A stretch of DNA of 64,000 nt, taken from contig NZ_JARGZF010000001.1 in NCBI RefSeq assembly GCF_029222705.1, forward strand, positions 1,422,437-1,486,436. The letters are read 5' to 3'. The notes beneath the pieces were generated by a model that saw only the letters and a list, made by a program, of their open reading frames with translations, was not told the DNA's origin and ran no database searches. The position numbers and the translations under genes were made by a program. Below, piece after piece: positions 1 to 7,725 of the stretch. Position 1 is the first letter of the stretch, and each line of letters opens with the position of its first letter. This DNA is from Knoellia sp. p5-6-4. Its GTDB lineage: Bacteria > Actinomycetota > Actinomycetes > Actinomycetales > Dermatophilaceae.

Positions 1-1377
1 GAGGTGTCGCCGCTGCTGGAGGGCGCCGTGGCGGCATACCGGGGCGGTTACCTGCCCGAGGAGCGCCGCATCTTGGAGCGGGCGCTGCGCGAGGGGTCGC
101 TGGTGGGACTGGCCGCGACCAACGCCCTCGAGCTCGGCATCGACATCAGCGGTCTCGACGCCGTGCTGCTGGCCGGCTGGCCGGGCACTCGGGCGTCGCT
201 GTGGCAGCAGGCCGGGCGGGCCGGGCGCGCCGGCACCCGGTCTCTCGCCGTGCTCGTGGCAGCCGACGACCCCCTCGACACCTACCTGGTGCACCACCCC
301 GAATCGCTCTTCGGGCAGTCGGTGGAGGCCACCGTGATGGACCCGGAGAACCCGCACGTGCTCGCGCCGCACCTGGCCGCGGCCGCTGCCGAGCTGCCCC
401 TCACCGAGGCGGACCTGCCGCTGTTCGGCCGGGACGCACCGGCGCTCGTGGAGGCCCTCGTCGCGCGGGGCATCCTGCGGCGGCGCCCGACCGGCTGGTA
501 CTGGGCACGCACCGACCGGGCGAGCGACCACGTGTCGCTGCGAGGGTCGGGCGAGGTGGTCGGCATCGTCGAGCGCCGCACCGGCCGGGTGCTCGGCACC
601 ATCGACGAGGCCTCCGCCCACACGCAGGTGCACACGGGGGCCGTCCACGTCCACCAGGGCGAGACCTACGTCGTCACCGACCTCGACCTCGAGGACAGAA
701 CGGCGTGCGTGGTGCGCGGCGACCCCGGCTGGAGCACGTTCGCGCAGTCCGTCAGCGCCTTCGACATCGTGGCCACCGAGCGAACCGTGGCCTGGGGCCC
801 GGTGACGGTGTCGTTCGGCCCGGTGAAGGTGCACACGCAGGTCACCTCCTTCCTGCGGCGCCTGCCCAGCGGCGAGGTCATCGGCACCCACCCGCTGGAG
901 CTGCCTCGGCGCACGCTGGCCACCAAGGCGGTGTGGTGGACCATGCCGGTCGACGCGCTCGCGCAGGGGGGTGTCGACGAGACCGCCATCCCGGGAGCCG
1001 CCCACGCGGCCGAGCACGCAGCCATCGGCATGCTCCCGCTGGTGGCGACCTCCGACCGCTGGGACATCGGCGGCGTCTCCACGGCGCTGCACCCCGACAC
1101 CGGGCTGCCGACCGTGCTCATCTACGACGGGCACCCGGGCGGCGCAGGGTTCGCCGAGCGCGGCTTCGAGGCGCTCCGCACCTGGCTCTCGGCGACCCGT
1201 GACGCCATCGCCGCCTGCGGCTGCGAGCGGGGCTGTCCCGCGTGCGTGCAGTCGCCGAAGTGCGGCAACGGCAACGACCCCCTCGACAAGGCCGGGGCGG
1301 TGGCCCTCCTCTCCATGGTGCTGCGATGGGGTGAGGCTGCGGACTCTCGAAAGGCGCAGGCAGCGGCCGGGGGCTAA
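1..1377 (+). CDS. DEAD/DEAH-box helicase with C-terminal DUF1998-type cysteine domain (5' truncated by window edge)
   Basis: The reading frame is open from base 1 and ends with TAA at 1375-1377. Only the C-terminal 458 residues are visible and the true start lies upstream of the window. Near the beginning, ATNALELGIDISGLDAV and QQAGRAGRAG are helicase motifs V and VI of the second RecA fold. Near the end, five cysteines (CGC..GCPAC..KCG) form the zinc/iron cluster typical of DUF1998/MrfA-like helicases. This matches the family named for its place beside Tad secretion genes (helicase/secretion neighbourhood DEAH helicase; Rv3649 in M. tuberculosis), and the Tad genes do follow. It is probably a DNA repair or nucleic-acid remodelling helicase; the substrate cannot be read from the sequence. 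Confidence 0.93.
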   Translation, partial: EVSPLLEGAVAAYRGGYLPEERRILERALREGSLVGLAATNALELGIDISGLDAVLLAGWPGTRASLWQQAGRAGRAGTRSLAVLVAADDPLDTYLVHHPESLFGQSVEATVMDPENPHVLAPHLAAAAAELPLTEADLPLFGRDAPALVEALVARGILRRRPTGWYWARTDRASDHVSLRGSGEVVGIVERRTGRVLGTIDEASAHTQVHTGAVHVHQGETYVVTDLDLEDRTACVVRGDPGWSTFAQSVSAFDIVATERTVAWGPVTVSFGPVKVHTQVTSFLRRLPSGEVIGTHPLELPRRTLATKAVWWTMPVDALAQGGVDETAIPGAAHAAEHAAIGMLPLVATSDRWDIGGVSTALHPDTGLPTVLIYDGHPGGAGFAERGFEALRTWLSATRDAIAACGCERGCPACVQSPKCGNGNDPLDKAGAVALLSMVLRWGEAADSRKAQAAAGG

Positions 1378-1435
1378 TGTCAGGAGATGGGCAAGGACGC
1401 ACGGTGCGTCCCCCAGACGACGGAGGTAACCGACC

Positions 1436-1978
1436 GTGATCGTGCTCGGACTCATTCTCATCGTCCTGGCAGTGGCCGCTGGGGTCCTGCTGTTCATGGC
1501 GACGGCACCACTCACCGACCCGGTGGAGCTCGAGGCGCTCGGCGTGAAGGCCGAGGTGCTGCCGCTCGCGCTGCTCATCGCCGGGGCCGCCGTCCTGCTC
1601 CTGCTCTGGCTCGGCCTGGTCATGATCCGCGGGAGCGTCCGCCGCAAGGCCCGGCGTCGACGCGAGACCAAGGAGCTCGAGCGCCAGGCCCAGGCCGACG
1701 CCGAGGCCCGTCGGAACGCGGAGGCAAGAGCTGCGGAGGCCGGGACCGCCACCCCCGTGCCCGCCCGCTTCGCCGACACCCGCGAGCGCCCTGGCGACGG
1801 CTGGGCCGACGACACCCCTCCCGGCCGGCACGCCGCCGCGCCCGCCGCCGCCTCGTCCACGACCCGCGCAGACTCGCGGGACACCACCGCGGAGCTGCCG
1901 ACGGCGAAGGATCCTGACGCGCCCACCACGGCGGACCGCGTCATGGGTCGCGACGACCGCGAGCCGCACCGCGCCTGA
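1436..1978 (+). CDS. Small membrane protein with two transmembrane helices and a charged, alanine-rich tail
   Basis: GTG start at 1436 with a good Shine-Dalgarno GGAGG at 1422-1426. The 180-residue product has a transmembrane segment at about residues 2-22 and a second at about 44-66. A basic stretch (RRKARRRRETKELERQ) then leads into a hydrophilic Ala/Glu/Arg-rich tail that is probably cytoplasmic and partly coiled coil. No family is recognised. It lies 58 bases after the helicase gene on the same strand and its stop is 6 bases from the 3' end of the convergent pilus operon. Function unknown. Confidence 0.75.
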   Translation: MIVLGLILIVLAVAAGVLLFMATAPLTDPVELEALGVKAEVLPLALLIAGAAVLLLLWLGLVMIRGSVRRKARRRRETKELERQAQADAEARRNAEARAAEAGTATPVPARFADTRERPGDGWADDTPPGRHAAAPAAASSTTRADSRDTTAELPTAKDPDAPTTADRVMGRDDREPHRA

Positions 1979-1984
1979 CCCTGT

Positions 1985-2428
1985 TCACGGCCCGGGCGGG
2001 ACCACCGGCCCCGCCCGGGCGTGAGCATGCGCAGGACCGAGCCGCAGCGCGGGCAGGGGCGTCCGGGTGGGAGCAGTGACCGCGAGGGAGACGGTGCCGT
2101 CGGGGTCTGCCCGGCACCACCGGAGCTCGCAGCCGTTGGCGCGGGCGATCTCGCGGGCGCGGCTGCAGGCGGAGTCGGCGGAGGCGACCCGCTGGTGGAC
2201 CGACGCTGCGGCGAGCACCGCGAGGTCAGCCCCGGCACGCGCCCGGTGCGCAGCGTGCACCGCACCCACGAATGCCAGGCCCCCGACGAGGCAGGCAAGC
2301 AGCGCGCCGACCGCTGCCACCGCCAGCACCGTGGCGGCTCCCCGCTCCCGTTGACCGCGGGCCCTGTCCCTCAGGGTCGGGCTCGTGCCCTCGGCACCTC
2401 CCCTGCCCACGGCGCCTCCCCTGCTCAT
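1985..2428 (-). CDS. TadE-like protein of the helicase/secretion neighbourhood (Rv3654c type)
   Basis: 147 residues. After a basic N-terminus the segment GAATVLAVAAVGALLACLVG looks like a pilin-type transmembrane helix, here with an Ala-Thr-Val start rather than the MTxxE of a true pilin. A short pseudopilin-like domain with two cysteines (SACSRAREIARANGCELRWC region) follows. It is the last gene of the Tad operon and its ATG overlaps the stop of the preceding tadE (ATGA). Members of this family occur beside TadE in actinobacterial Flp pilus clusters and are thought to be minor pilins or assembly factors. Family assignment rests on context plus helix pattern. Confidence 0.8.
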   Translation of the reverse strand: MSRGGAVGRGGAEGTSPTLRDRARGQRERGAATVLAVAAVGALLACLVGGLAFVGAVHAAHRARAGADLAVLAAASVHQRVASADSACSRAREIARANGCELRWCRADPDGTVSLAVTAPTRTPLPALRLGPAHAHARAGPVVPPGP

Positions 2429-2787
2429 GGCGTCTCCCCCGGCCAGGGACCGGCGTCGGCGAGCGCGTCCTCGCGGACGGCCACCGCGTCCGCTGACGGC
2501 CGGACCTCGAGCCCCAGCAGGCGCAGGCCGGCCACGGGCGGGGCGACCACGACCACCGACACCTCCCCGCCCCGGGTGGTGACCCGGATGCCGGCCCCAC
2601 GCGGAGCGAGATGACGCCCCGCGTCGACAGCCCGCTGGGGCGGTTCCCCGCGCGCCGCAAGGCGGGCGACGGCCCGTGCCGCGTCGACGCAGCGCACCTG
2701 GTCGACCCCGGCGGACAGGGCAGCCAGGCCCAGGCCGAGCACCACCAGCACGCTCGGCATGGCGACGGCCAGCTCGGCCGTCGCCAT
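2425..2787 (-). CDS. tadE: TadE family minor pilin
   Basis: 120 residues from ATG at 2787. The N-terminus DRG-MATAELAVAMPSVLVVLG has the TadE signature: a short hydrophilic leader, Ala-Glu at the +4/+5 position, then a hydrophobic helix. The remaining ~85 residues are a small soluble domain. Upstream in-frame codons extend into the previous gene but none is ATG or GTG, so 2787 is the best start. It lies 14 bases after the pilin gene and overlaps the next gene by four bases. TadE proteins are pseudopilins required for Flp pilus assembly in the cell envelope. Confidence 0.85.
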   Translation of the reverse strand: MATAELAVAMPSVLVVLGLGLAALSAGVDQVRCVDAARAVARLAARGEPPQRAVDAGRHLAPRGAGIRVTTRGGEVSVVVVAPPVAGLRLLGLEVRPSADAVAVREDALADAGPWPGETP

Positions 2788-2801
2788 GCCCCGGTCGCGG
2801 C

Positions 2802-3005
2802 CTACGACCCGATCCCGAGCGCCGAGGTGATGACGCCGGCGAGGGCGGACTTCACCGGCCCCGACTTCACCACCGCGAGCAGCACCGCCGCGAACGCCAC
2901 CGCCGCCAGGGTGCCGACGGCGTACTCCGCCGTGGTCATCCCCGCCGCGCCGGTCGCCCGTACCGCGCGCACCCTCCGCCGCAGGCCCTCCATCCGTCGT
3001 GTCAT
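2802..3005 (-). CDS. DUF4244 family Flp-type prepilin
   Basis: 67 residues, likely the major pilin. A basic leader ends in Gly, followed by MTTAEYAVGTLAAVAFAAVLL. That gives the G|M cleavage site and Glu at mature position 5 expected for processing by a prepilin peptidase. The helix is followed by only ~20 residues, typical of the very short Flp pilins. The start ATG has AAGGAGAA just upstream. The gene sits between tadC and tadE in the operon. No prepilin peptidase (TadV/PilD) is encoded in this window, so processing must depend on a gene elsewhere. Confidence 0.85.
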   Translation of the reverse strand: MTRRMEGLRRRVRAVRATGAAGMTTAEYAVGTLAAVAFAAVLLAVVKSGPVKSALAGVITSALGIGS

Positions 3006-3050
3006 GGTCTTCTCCTTTCCGCCGGCACCCTGCCGGCACCAACCCGGCCC

Positions 3051-3611
3051 TCATGGGCCGAGAACCGTGTGGGCGAGCGCCAGCACCACCGGCACGACCG
3101 CGGTGCAGGCGAAGGCCGGGAGGAAGGCGAGCCCCAGCGGCAGCACGAGCCGCACCCCCGCGCGTCCGGCGGCGGCCTGCAGCCGCCTGTCCTCCCGCTC
3201 CCGGATCCGCCAGGCCGCCTCCTCGACGAGCTGCGCGGGCGCCGCCCCGGACCGCTCGGCGACCTCCCACGCCAGCGCCGCCGGACGCCAGGCGGCCGGG
3301 ACGTAGGCCCAGGCCTCGAGTGCCGACTGCCCCCACCTGAGCGCGGCCGCCACCGAGCCGAGGTGGGCCGCGACCTCGCCCTCGCTGGCCTGCGCGACCC
3401 GCTCGAGCGCCTCGCGTTGACCCATCCCGGAGCGCAGCGCCAGGGACAGGAGCACCAGCGCGTCAGCGACGGCGTGCACCGTGGCCGGTGTGCCGGCCGG
3501 CGGTCCCTCGCGCCGTGGCTCCTGGTTGCCCCGGCGCGGTGGCGACGCCGAGCGGGACGGCCAGGCCAGGACTGCAAGGGTGGCCAGCACCACGAGCAGG
3601 CCGGTGCTCAC
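3051..3611 (-). CDS. tadC: Type II secretion F-domain protein, TadC-like platform protein
   Basis: 186 residues from GTG at 3611, whose GTGA overlaps the stop of tadB and implies translational coupling. There is an N-terminal membrane helix (STGLLVVLATLAVLAWP). A GspF/T2SS-F helical domain follows (about 50-140; LALRSGMGQREALERVA, AWEVAERSGAAPAQLVEEAA), then a C-terminal hydrophobic pair. With TadB it would form the inner-membrane platform that the TadA ATPase rotates or pushes during pilus extension. A longer frame upstream to 3677 overlaps tadB and lacks a sensible start. Confidence 0.85.
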   Translation of the reverse strand: MSTGLLVVLATLAVLAWPSRSASPPRRGNQEPRREGPPAGTPATVHAVADALVLLSLALRSGMGQREALERVAQASEGEVAAHLGSVAAALRWGQSALEAWAYVPAAWRPAALAWEVAERSGAAPAQLVEEAAWRIREREDRRLQAAAGRAGVRLVLPLGLAFLPAFACTAVVPVVLALAHTVLGP

Positions 3612-4393
3612 GGGGTCACCGGCTGCGCCGTGACGGCACCTGGGCGCAGCGCTCGCCGCAGGATCGCCCGGCTCCACAACCAGCCGGTCACGCCCAGCGC
3701 CCCACCCGCCAGCAGGCAGAGGGCCGACCCGGTGGAGCGGCCGTAGAGGTCGACCGGGGTGAGACCGAAGAGCAGCCCGACCACCGGACCCGACGCCGGC
3801 AGCAGCGCGAGCAGCCCCATCGACGCCCGAGCGCCCGCAGTCGCGGCGTCAAGAGTGCGTTGCGCCGCCTGGCGGGCTCGCACGCTCCGCGCCGCTGTCG
3901 CCAGCGCCACCGAGAGCGGCACGCCGGTCTGCTCGCTGAGCGTCCACGAGCGGGCCACGAACTGCAGGTCCGGCGAGCCTGAGGCCGACGCCGCGTCGTT
4001 CCAGACCTTCCCCAGCGATCTGCCCGCGCTCGCCGCTGCTGACAGGTCACCGACCAGGCTGCCGAGGCGGCGGCCCCCAGCGGACAGTTCGCCCGCGGCC
4101 ATGGCCCGACCGGCCACCTCGACGGCAGCGCCGACGCTGGTGCCGGCCCGCAGGGGCGGCACCAGCAGCTCGAGGAGGTCTGCGAGCTCGTCGAGGCCGG
4201 CCCCGGCCCGGCGCCTGCCGAAGGGCGCGTCGACCCGGAGCCGATCGAGCCAGGTCCGCAACCCGGTGGCATCCCCGTCCGCGCGAGCGCCGTCGAGCCC
4301 GAGGGATCGGCGGGCACCGGCGGTCATCATTGCTGCGGGCCGACTCGGCCAGAGCAGGACCGCGACCGAGGCCGCGAGCGCCAGCAGGGTCAT
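3608..4393 (-). CDS. tadB: Type II secretion F-domain protein, TadB-like platform protein
   Basis: 261 residues. Membrane helix at the N-terminus (TLLALAASVAVLLWP), cytoplasmic GspF/T2SS-F domain in the middle (about 70-190; LRAGTSVGAAVEVAGRA, WTLSEQTGVPLSVALATAA), then two transmembrane helices (GLLALLPASGPVVGLLFG and the following hydrophobic stretch). It overlaps tadA by four bases upstream and tadC by four bases downstream, consistent with one tightly coupled operon. Role: inner-membrane platform of the Tad/Flp pilus. Confidence 0.9.
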   Translation of the reverse strand: MTLLALAASVAVLLWPSRPAAMMTAGARRSLGLDGARADGDATGLRTWLDRLRVDAPFGRRRAGAGLDELADLLELLVPPLRAGTSVGAAVEVAGRAMAAGELSAGGRRLGSLVGDLSAAASAGRSLGKVWNDAASASGSPDLQFVARSWTLSEQTGVPLSVALATAARSVRARQAAQRTLDAATAGARASMGLLALLPASGPVVGLLFGLTPVDLYGRSTGSALCLLAGGALGVTGWLWSRAILRRALRPGAVTAQPVTP

Positions 4394-5526
4394 GACGGCA
4401 GTCCCAACAGGGCGGCCAGACGAGGCCAGCCGGGACCTCGCACGGCACCGGAGGCCGTGCGGGCGCAGTCGAGGGCGAGAGCCACCTCGAGTCCGCTGCC
4501 GGTCCGGAGCACCGAGAGCGAGGCGACCCGCCGGACGGCACGGTCCCGGCGCAGGTGCACCACGACCTGGACGGCGCTGGAGAGCTGCGCCTGCACCGCC
4601 TCGCGGCCGAGCCCGGCCAGCGCGCCGAGCGCCTCGAACCGGGGCACCACGTCTGCAGCGCTGTTGGCGTGCACCGTGCCGCCCCCGCCGTCGTGGCCGG
4701 TGTTGAGGGCAGCGAGGAGCTCGCGCACCTCGGCGCCGCGCACCTCGCCGACGACCAGCCGGTCCGGTCGCATCCGCAGTGCCTGCCGCACCAGGTCGAC
4801 CAGCGTCACCTCGCCGGCTCCCTCGACGTTGGCCGAACGCGACTGCAGCCGCACCACGTGCGGGTGCTCCACCGCCAGCTCACGGACGTCCTCGACCAGG
4901 ACGAGACGCTCGTCGGCGCAGGCCTCGGCCAGCAGGGCTCCGAGCAGCGTCGTCTTGCCGCTGCCGGTGCCACCGGTCACGAGGAACGACACACGGCGCT
5001 CGACCAGCCGCCGGAGCAGCCGACCGGTCGGCTCGTCGAACATCTGCGCGGACTCCAGGTCGTCGAGACGCCGCAGCGACCGTCGCGGCACCCGCAGGCT
5101 GAGGTGGGCGCCTCCGTCGACCAGCGGCGGGAGCACGGCGTGCAGGCGGACCCCACCGGGAAGCAGCCCGTCGACCCACGGCTGGCTCTCGTCCAGTCGC
5201 CGCCCCGCCTGACCAGCCAGCCGCACCGCCAGCATCCGCGCGGCCTCCGCCCCCAGCAGGTCGCCCGGGGCACGCTCCAGGCCGGTGCCGCGGTCGAGCC
5301 ACACGGCACCGTCACCGTTGACGAGCACATCGGTCACGAGCGGGTCCTCGAGGTGGGGCTCGAGCGGACCGGCGCCGAGCAGCGCGGCGCCGAGGGCGGC
5401 CCTCACCTCGCCCGCCCCCGCCCGGCCCAGGCGGAGGGCCTCCGCGGCGACCAGGTCGTCGAGCTCTGCGGGCGCCGGTGGCCGGCCCTGGAGAATGGCC
5501 TGCCGAATGCCGGTTTCCAGCCCCAT
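4390..5526 (-). CDS. tadA: Tad secretion ATPase, CpaF/TadA family
   Basis: 378 residues. The Walker A loop GGTGSGKT is at about 185-192, followed by the acidic Asp box (LVLVEDVREL), the Walker B region (RPDRLVVGEVRG) and the His box (GHDGGGGTVHANSA), in the order typical of VirB11/CpaF secretion ATPases. This is the motor that powers assembly of the Flp pilus from the cytoplasmic side. It is shorter than many CpaF proteins because the N-terminal extension is small, as in the helicase/secretion-neighbourhood ATPase subfamily. The ATG overlaps the upstream cpaE-like stop by one base (TGATG). Confidence 0.95.
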   Translation of the reverse strand: MGLETGIRQAILQGRPPAPAELDDLVAAEALRLGRAGAGEVRAALGAALLGAGPLEPHLEDPLVTDVLVNGDGAVWLDRGTGLERAPGDLLGAEAARMLAVRLAGQAGRRLDESQPWVDGLLPGGVRLHAVLPPLVDGGAHLSLRVPRRSLRRLDDLESAQMFDEPTGRLLRRLVERRVSFLVTGGTGSGKTTLLGALLAEACADERLVLVEDVRELAVEHPHVVRLQSRSANVEGAGEVTLVDLVRQALRMRPDRLVVGEVRGAEVRELLAALNTGHDGGGGTVHANSAADVVPRFEALGALAGLGREAVQAQLSSAVQVVVHLRRDRAVRRVASLSVLRTGSGLEVALALDCARTASGAVRGPGWPRLAALLGLPS

Positions 5527-6293
5527 CAGGCGGCCCGCCGGTGGTGTGCCATGCGCTCGAGCAGGCGCCCGCTCAGCGACGCCAGCCCGGAGCGCGGCCC
5601 CTCGCCCGGGGCCCGCCCGCGTTCGGCGTCGAGGACGACGCGGCGGTCGTCGCGCCAGCAGCCCGCCAGCGCAAGGCCGAGGTGGTCGGCCAGCGCGGTC
5701 GCCAGGCCGCGACTGCGCGAGCCTCCTCGGACGACCAGCAGGACGGCGCCGTCCGGGAGTCGGGCCGCCAGGCGGGTCCGCGCCGCCACCGCGTCAGCCA
5801 GGTGGCGCGGGGTCGACCCCACGAGCAGCAGGACCGCATCGCACGCATCGAGCAGGGGCTCCGTGGCACCGTCGCCGCCCGGCTCCGCGCCCGCGCCCGC
5901 AAGGTCGACCACCACCAGACCGGCCACGGCGCGCACCGCCTGGACGACGCTCGAGACCACCCCCTGCGGCGGGGGCGCGCCGGGAGCCGCGGCGAGCACC
6001 CGCGCCCCGCCAGCGCACCGCGGCAGCTCGGCCACCAGGTCCGCTCCGCACACCTCGCCTCGCACGCCCGCCAGGTCGGGCCATCGCAGCCCGGGCTGGT
6101 GCTCCACGCAGGCCGTCGTGTCGAGTCCCCCGCCGCCGAGTGCCCCGTCGACGGCCACAGCGGCTGGCAGACCGGAGGCCGCGAGCTCGCGGGTGGCCGC
6201 CACGGCGAGCGCCGCGGCGAGCGTCGAGGCGCCGAGGCCCCCGGACGCACCGAGGACGCCGAGGACCGGGGTGGCAGCGGCGAGGGTGGGCAT
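5526..6293 (-). CDS. CpaE-like / septum-site-determining P-loop protein (Ssd type)
   Basis: 255 residues with a MinD/ParA fold. A deviant Walker A GASGGLGASTLAAAL lies near the N-terminus; the usual Lys-Thr pair of a P-loop reads Ala-Ser, so nucleotide binding may be weakened. Next come AVDGALGGGGLD (switch) and VVVDLAGAG (Walker B). It belongs with the helicase/secretion-neighbourhood CpaE-like family (Rv3660c, Ssd, in M. tuberculosis), which has been linked to pilus localisation and septum control. It is the first gene of the operon running to 1985; the upstream 565 bases hold its promoter but I could not assign one. Confidence 0.85.
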   Translation of the reverse strand: MPTLAAATPVLGVLGASGGLGASTLAAALAVAATRELAASGLPAAVAVDGALGGGGLDTTACVEHQPGLRWPDLAGVRGEVCGADLVAELPRCAGGARVLAAAPGAPPPQGVVSSVVQAVRAVAGLVVVDLAGAGAEPGGDGATEPLLDACDAVLLLVGSTPRHLADAVAARTRLAARLPDGAVLLVVRGGSRSRGLATALADHLGLALAGCWRDDRRVVLDAERGRAPGEGPRSGLASLSGRLLERMAHHRRAA

Positions 6294-6858
6294 GCGGCAA
6301 GCGTTGGCCCAGCCGCGAGCCCGGACCAGGCCCGCTCACCTGCCTGTGCACCGTGTGACGACGGGGGCCCCGCTGTGGACAGGCGGCCGCACGGTCCAAC
6401 CCGGCCACCCGGCTCATCCACGCCACATGGCCAACCGTGCCGGAAAAGGGGACGGCCCCGGTCGGGGGGACAACCGGGGCCGTCGACGCGCCAAGCTCCG
6501 GGGGGGAGGAGCTGGTGCGCCGGCTCGCTCGACCCCGCGAGGGGGAGCGAGCACTGCAATGGTGGACCTTTACCTCTCGGATAGCAACTCTTGGGGCGAG
6601 TTTCACCCAAAAGACCGCGAAACACATGAGATGGCACCCCGCCTGAACGGGGTGCCATCGGCCGCGAGCCGGCTCGGGTTACCAAGCGTGCAGTCACGAT
6701 GTCGCATCGGGACAAGCCCGCCACGACCGGTCCATCAGTGGACTTCCCGCACGTGGGTGCCCTGCAGGCTCACGGTGGTCCATGTACGTCCTGTGTACCC
6801 CACCCGCGCGCCAAACGTAAGGCTTGACATTTGCGCCCTGACGGTCGCAGCGGGCCCG
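6294..6858. other. 565-base non-coding stretch with two perfect inverted repeats
   Basis: No convincing gene on either strand. It contains a 12-bp perfect inverted repeat (6451-6462 with 6473-6484, core GACGGCCCCGGT) whose minus-strand side runs into CCCCTTTTCC, so it could terminate minus-strand transcription. It also has a 10-bp perfect inverted repeat (6631-6640 with 6649-6658, ATGGCACCCC). Bases around 6555-6630 are clearly AT-richer than the surroundings. The stretch must include the promoter or leader of the Tad operon (minus strand) and the 3' end of the Fic-like transcript. Confidence 0.6.
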
Positions 6859-7701
6859 TCAGCGCAGTCGGCCGGCGCGCACCGCGTCGCAGATGCGCAC
6901 GCCTTCCGCGGCGCCCGCGACGATGGCCTCGCAGCAGTGCGCGAGCCACAGCGCCACCCCTTCCGGGGACCCCGTCCCGTATGCCGCGAGGGCGCCGAGG
7001 TAGGCGGGCCCGCCCTGCGCGCCGTGCCCGGCCTCGGACACCACCACGCCGGTGGGGTCGAGGCCGGTGGACTGGATGACCGCCCGTTCCATGGCACGCG
7101 CGACGGCGCCGTTGCCGCGGACGAAGGGGCGCACGTGGGCGATCTCCGCGTGCACGAGGGCGGCCACCACTACCGCCGGCGCCTTGTCTCCTGCGAGCAG
7201 CACCTCCACGAGGGTGGCCAGGCGCTCCTGCACCACGTCGGCGTCCGGGGCAGGTCCGAGGTCGACGAACTCGGCACACTCCTCGCCCGGCCGGCGGGGG
7301 CGCCCGAGCTGGTCGGGTGCGACCAGGCCGGAGGCCGCGGCCACGTGCAGGCGGGCGAGCGCCTGGAGGGGGGCGGTGCGCAGCATGGCGCCCAGCCGCT
7401 CCGTCTCAGCAGTGGCCTGGACCACCCCGCGGGCGACCTGCTCGACCGGGTCCGGGTCCGAGGGCCACTGCTGCGCGCCGCGCATGAGGTCGCGGACGAT
7501 CTCCACCGAGAGGTTCGCGCCCTCGAGCGCCGCACTGGCGTGGGCGCCGCGCACCCGGGACTCGGCCGCGGCCTCGGGGATGCGCCGGCGCAGGGCCTCG
7601 TGCCAGCGCAGCTTCGTGCACGCCTCGCGCGCGGCGTCGGTCTGCTCGGGCACCCCCGGGAGGGTGGCGAGCGCGTTGAGCGAGGAGACGACGTCAGGCA
7701 C
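6859..7701 (-). CDS. Fic-fold protein with degenerate catalytic motif
   Basis: 280 residues from GTG at 7699-7701; longer upstream frames run into the divergent kinase gene. The C-terminal half carries a Fic-like loop, HVRPFVRGNGAVAR at about 189-202, inside the helical context expected of Fic domains. Compared with the consensus HPFxDGNGRxxR, the aligned His is Arg, the Asp is Arg and the first Arg is Ala, so canonical AMP transfer looks unlikely. The N-terminal SAALEG (about 56-61) fits the [ST]xxxE[GN] inhibitory-helix motif of class II Fic proteins. It is divergent from the histidine kinase gene with only 24 bases between starts. The partner or target is unknown. Confidence 0.75.
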   Translation of the reverse strand: MPDVVSSLNALATLPGVPEQTDAAREACTKLRWHEALRRRIPEAAAESRVRGAHASAALEGANLSVEIVRDLMRGAQQWPSDPDPVEQVARGVVQATAETERLGAMLRTAPLQALARLHVAAASGLVAPDQLGRPRRPGEECAEFVDLGPAPDADVVQERLATLVEVLLAGDKAPAVVVAALVHAEIAHVRPFVRGNGAVARAMERAVIQSTGLDPTGVVVSEAGHGAQGGPAYLGALAAYGTGSPEGVALWLAHCCEAIVAGAAEGVRICDAVRAGRLR

Positions 7702-7712
7702 GGGCAGCAGCC

Positions 7713-7718
7713 TAGAGT
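7713..7718 (+). promoter_or_regulatory. Probable -10 element (TAGAGT) of a leaderless transcript
   Basis: TAGAGT lies 7 bases before the GTG start at 7726 and no Shine-Dalgarno is present, the layout expected when transcription begins at the start codon. Confidence 0.5.
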
Positions 7719-7725
7719 TCGCCGT

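Noticed and set aside
6824-6829. Plus-strand TTGACA as a promoter toward 6860
   Set aside because: No -10 element at 16-18 bases and no plus-strand gene follows.
4555-7725. Very long plus-strand open frame running through the Tad genes into the histidine kinase
   Set aside because: It is the GC-rich shadow of the minus-strand tadA, cpaE-like and Fic genes; only the part from 7726 has kinase motifs and a plausible start.
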